From contig DASYLJ010000043.1 of NCBI GenBank assembly GCA_036009625.1, forward strand, positions 10,749 to 74,748: a stretch of DNA of 64,000 nt, in the 5' to 3' direction. The number at the start of each line of letters is the position of its first letter. Within the stretch, counting starts at the first letter, position 1. The stretch is from DASYLJ01 sp036009625 (GTDB lineage: Bacteria > Desulfobacterota > Binatia > DP-6). Shown here piece after piece: positions 62,153-64,000 of the stretch. The notes beneath the pieces were generated by a model. It saw only the letters and a list, made by a program, of their open reading frames with translations, was not told the DNA's origin and did no database searches. A program made the translations under genes and the position numbers.

Positions 62153-62787
62153 AGCTGCTGCGAACGCTGGTGGTCGCGAGCCTCGTCATCAAGATGGTCG
62201 TGCTCGGCACCTGGTGGGCCGGGACGGTGCGGGCGAGCTCGCCGGCCGAGGCGGCCGACGCCGAAGCGGCCGGGGAGGGCGACGCCGCCAAGCCCGGCGA
62301 CGTCATGGCGCGCAGCCGCGGCTTCCGCGAAGTGCTCGACGCCGTCGCCGCGCGCAACAAGGAGCTCGAGGCCCGCGAGCAGGCGCTGACGGCGCGTGAA
62401 GCCGGGCTGGCAGCGCTCGAAGCGAGCGTCGCCGAGCAGGTGGCGCGTCTCGAGACGCCGGGAACGGCCCCGGCCCCGACGCGTCAGGCGAAGGCCGCGG
62501 CCCCGAAGACCGGTGCGGCGAAGCCGGCGGCTGCCGGTGCGGCGCCGCGCGCCGAGGGCGCGCAGCCCGAGGTGACGCGCGTCTACGAATCGATGAAGCC
62601 CGACGAGGCGGCACCGATCCTCGATCGGCTCGACGACGAGACGCTGCGGCTCGTCCTCGGACGGATGAAGGAACGACAGGTGGGCGCACTGCTGGCGGCG
62701 ATGACCCGCGAGCGGGCGGTCGCCGTCACCAAGATGCTCGCCGACGGACCCGCCGGGGCCGACGCGGGCGGAGACGGAGCACGATGA
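62149..62787 (+). CDS. MotE-like / MgtE-N-domain flagellar protein
   Basis: A 212-residue protein. An N-terminal membrane anchor (KLLRTLVVASLVIKMVVLGT) is followed by a coiled coil (KELEAREQALTAREAGLAAL), an Ala/Pro linker and a C-terminal MgtE N-like domain (VYESMKPDEAAPILDRLDDE, LRLVLGRMKERQVGALLAAM). This is the layout of MotE-type proteins that assist MotC/motor proteins and are commonly placed after fliJ. Periplasmic or cytoplasmic orientation is not certain. Confidence 0.82.
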   Translation: MKLLRTLVVASLVIKMVVLGTWWAGTVRASSPAEAADAEAAGEGDAAKPGDVMARSRGFREVLDAVAARNKELEAREQALTAREAGLAALEASVAEQVARLETPGTAPAPTRQAKAAAPKTGAAKPAAAGAAPRAEGAQPEVTRVYESMKPDEAAPILDRLDDETLRLVLGRMKERQVGALLAAMTRERAVAVTKMLADGPAGADAGGDGAR

Positions 62788-64000
62788 AAACCGTACTGCT
62801 GGTGGACGACACCGAGGTCATTCGCGTCGTCGTCGCCGCGTTCCTACGACGCTACGCGTGTACGGTCATCGAGGCCGTGAACGGGCGCCTGGGCCTCGAG
62901 AAGGCGCGCGAGATCAAGCCCGACCTGATCCTGCTCGACGTCGAGATGCCCGAGATGGACGGCATCGAGGTGCTGCGCAACCTGCGCGACGATCCGGAGA
63001 CGCGGGCGATTCCGGTCATCATGCTCACCGCGCAGTCGGCGAAGGAGGTCGTGATGCAGGCCGCCCGCCACGGCGTGCTGGCCTACATCGTGAAGCCGGT
63101 GAACCGGCAGCTCTTCGACAAGGAGGTGGGGAAGATCCTCGGCGCCGTCGCCGCGCCCGCCACCGCGTCCGAACCCGCGCCAGCCACTGCCGAGGCCGCC
63201 GCGCCGCCGCAGGTGAGTGCCATGGTGGTCGACGACAGCCAGCGCGTCATCGACGCCGTACGCACGCCGCTCGCCACGCGCGGGCCGGTGATCGTCGCCA
63301 CCAGCGGGTTCGCCGCGCTGGAGCGCTTTCAGCAGGATCATCCGCGCATCGTCATCCTCGATCTGACGCTGCCGGACATGGACGCCTTCGACCTCCTGAT
63401 CGCGATGCGGCAGGTGGACGACGGCACCGCCCGCTTCCTGGCCCTCACCGTTCGCGGCGAGCCGGAGCAGGCCGCCCGCGCGCTGCGGGCGGGCTTCTGC
63501 GCCGTCATCGAGAAGCCGGTGCAGGCCGCGGACCTGCTCGAGAAGGTCTCCTCGGCCGTCGGCGACCAGGTCGAGGACGTCTGGATCGAGTGGGTGAACG
63601 ACATCCCCGTCCTGGTCTTTCCGGCGGCAGATGCCACCGCGTTCCCGCGCTTCACGCTCGCCGTCGGTGGCATCGTGCGCGACATCGTCGACGACGGCGC
63701 CGATCGGCTCGTCATCGACCTGAGCGGCGTCGTCGACCTCACGCCGGCAATGGCGCGCGTCCTGCTGCGTCTCGTCGACGAGGTGCGGACGCGCGGCCTC
63801 CGCGCCGCGCTCTGTGCGCCGGACGAGAAGATCGTGCACCAGCTCGGCGAGATCAACGAGACGCGCGGGCTGCTGTGCGCGCCGTCGCGGCCCGAGGCGA
63901 TGGCGGCGCTGGGTCCCGACGCTGGTGAGGCGTCGCCGCCGCCCGCCATGGGGCCGGCACCGTCCGAGCCGCCGCAGCCGAAGGCTGCGGCGGTGCAGTC
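62784..64000 (+). CDS. REC-REC-STAS response regulator, 3' partial
   Basis: The frame runs from ATG 62784, overlapping the previous stop as ATGA, to the window edge; 405 codons are visible. A CheY-like receiver with Asp52 (LLDVEMPEMDGIEVL) and Lys in VKPVN is followed by an Ala/Pro linker, a second receiver with Asp193 (ILDLTLPDMDAFDLL, IEKPVQ) and a STAS-like domain (RLVIDLSGVVDLTPAMARVL). The rest is a Pro-rich tail. It may transmit chemotactic or stress signals to the motor or to an anti-sigma partner; the output is unknown. Confidence 0.85.
   Translation, partial: MKTVLLVDDTEVIRVVVAAFLRRYACTVIEAVNGRLGLEKAREIKPDLILLDVEMPEMDGIEVLRNLRDDPETRAIPVIMLTAQSAKEVVMQAARHGVLAYIVKPVNRQLFDKEVGKILGAVAAPATASEPAPATAEAAAPPQVSAMVVDDSQRVIDAVRTPLATRGPVIVATSGFAALERFQQDHPRIVILDLTLPDMDAFDLLIAMRQVDDGTARFLALTVRGEPEQAARALRAGFCAVIEKPVQAADLLEKVSSAVGDQVEDVWIEWVNDIPVLVFPAADATAFPRFTLAVGGIVRDIVDDGADRLVIDLSGVVDLTPAMARVLLRLVDEVRTRGLRAALCAPDEKIVHQLGEINETRGLLCAPSRPEAMAALGPDAGEASPPPAMGPAPSEPPQPKAAAVQ

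Overview
The window is about 64 kb of very GC-rich bacterial chromosome, densely packed, with long co-directional gene runs joined by ATGA/GTGA overlaps. The flagellar operon, five sigma-54-type -24/-12 sites, hybrid sensor kinases, paired B12-binding radical SAM proteins, collagen-like and propeller-type secreted proteins and an aromatic-degradation cluster suggest a free-living, motile, Gram-negative soil or water bacterium. A deltaproteobacterium-like or Binatota-like lineage fits best, but no rRNA or other marker gene is present to settle this.

Layout. (1) 1-9320 (+): a glycan/sugar operon with a methyltransferase-transketolase fusion (5' end outside the window), transketolase C subunit, SDR, ATP-grasp enzyme, GH57/GH38-like hydrolase, an unknown protein and a glycosyltransferase-like protein with TPRs. 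(2) 9374-15427 (+): hybrid kinase, CheR, CheB and a second hybrid kinase. (3) 15432-22397 (-): eight-gene operon with two B12 radical SAM proteins, two small zinc proteins, a methyltransferase, a glycosyltransferase-like protein and two membrane proteins, read from a sigma-54-like promoter divergent to another at the glycosyltransferase gene at 22602. (4) 24001-31260: single genes including a secreted beta-propeller, a ZnF-UBP protein, a cNMP-binding/thioredoxin-reductase-like fusion, a sensor kinase, a YqcC-membrane fusion and a secreted unknown. (5) 31429-36541 (-): a collagen-like secreted protein gene split by a 3839-bp IS1-like element (32281-36119) with perfect 24-bp inverted ends, an 8-bp target duplication and seven cargo genes. 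(6) 36759-43289 (-): a catabolic cluster (CoA-transferase, P450, TetR, FAH-family hydrolase, FAD monooxygenase, VOC dioxygenase). (7) 43434-51171 (+): Maf/CgeB-like glycosyltransferase, GT9, unknown, substrate-binding lipoprotein and hybrid kinase. (8) 51311-64000 (+): flagellar operon with AMIN-TPR protein, kinase and NtrC-type regulator, then flgB, flgC, fliE, fliF, fliG, fliH, fliI, fliJ, a MotE-like protein and a REC-REC-STAS protein cut by the window end.

How they work together. Regions 1, 3 and 7 look like surface-glycan or flagellin-glycosylation functions around a sigma-54-controlled flagellar system whose regulator is encoded in its own operon. The most unusual parts are the cargo-carrying IS1-like element, which brings a three-gene antisense cassette with a toxin-antitoxin-like layout, and a recurring promoter geometry: several sigma-54-like and sigma-70-like promoters sit so close to their start codons that the predicted mRNAs are leaderless or nearly so.
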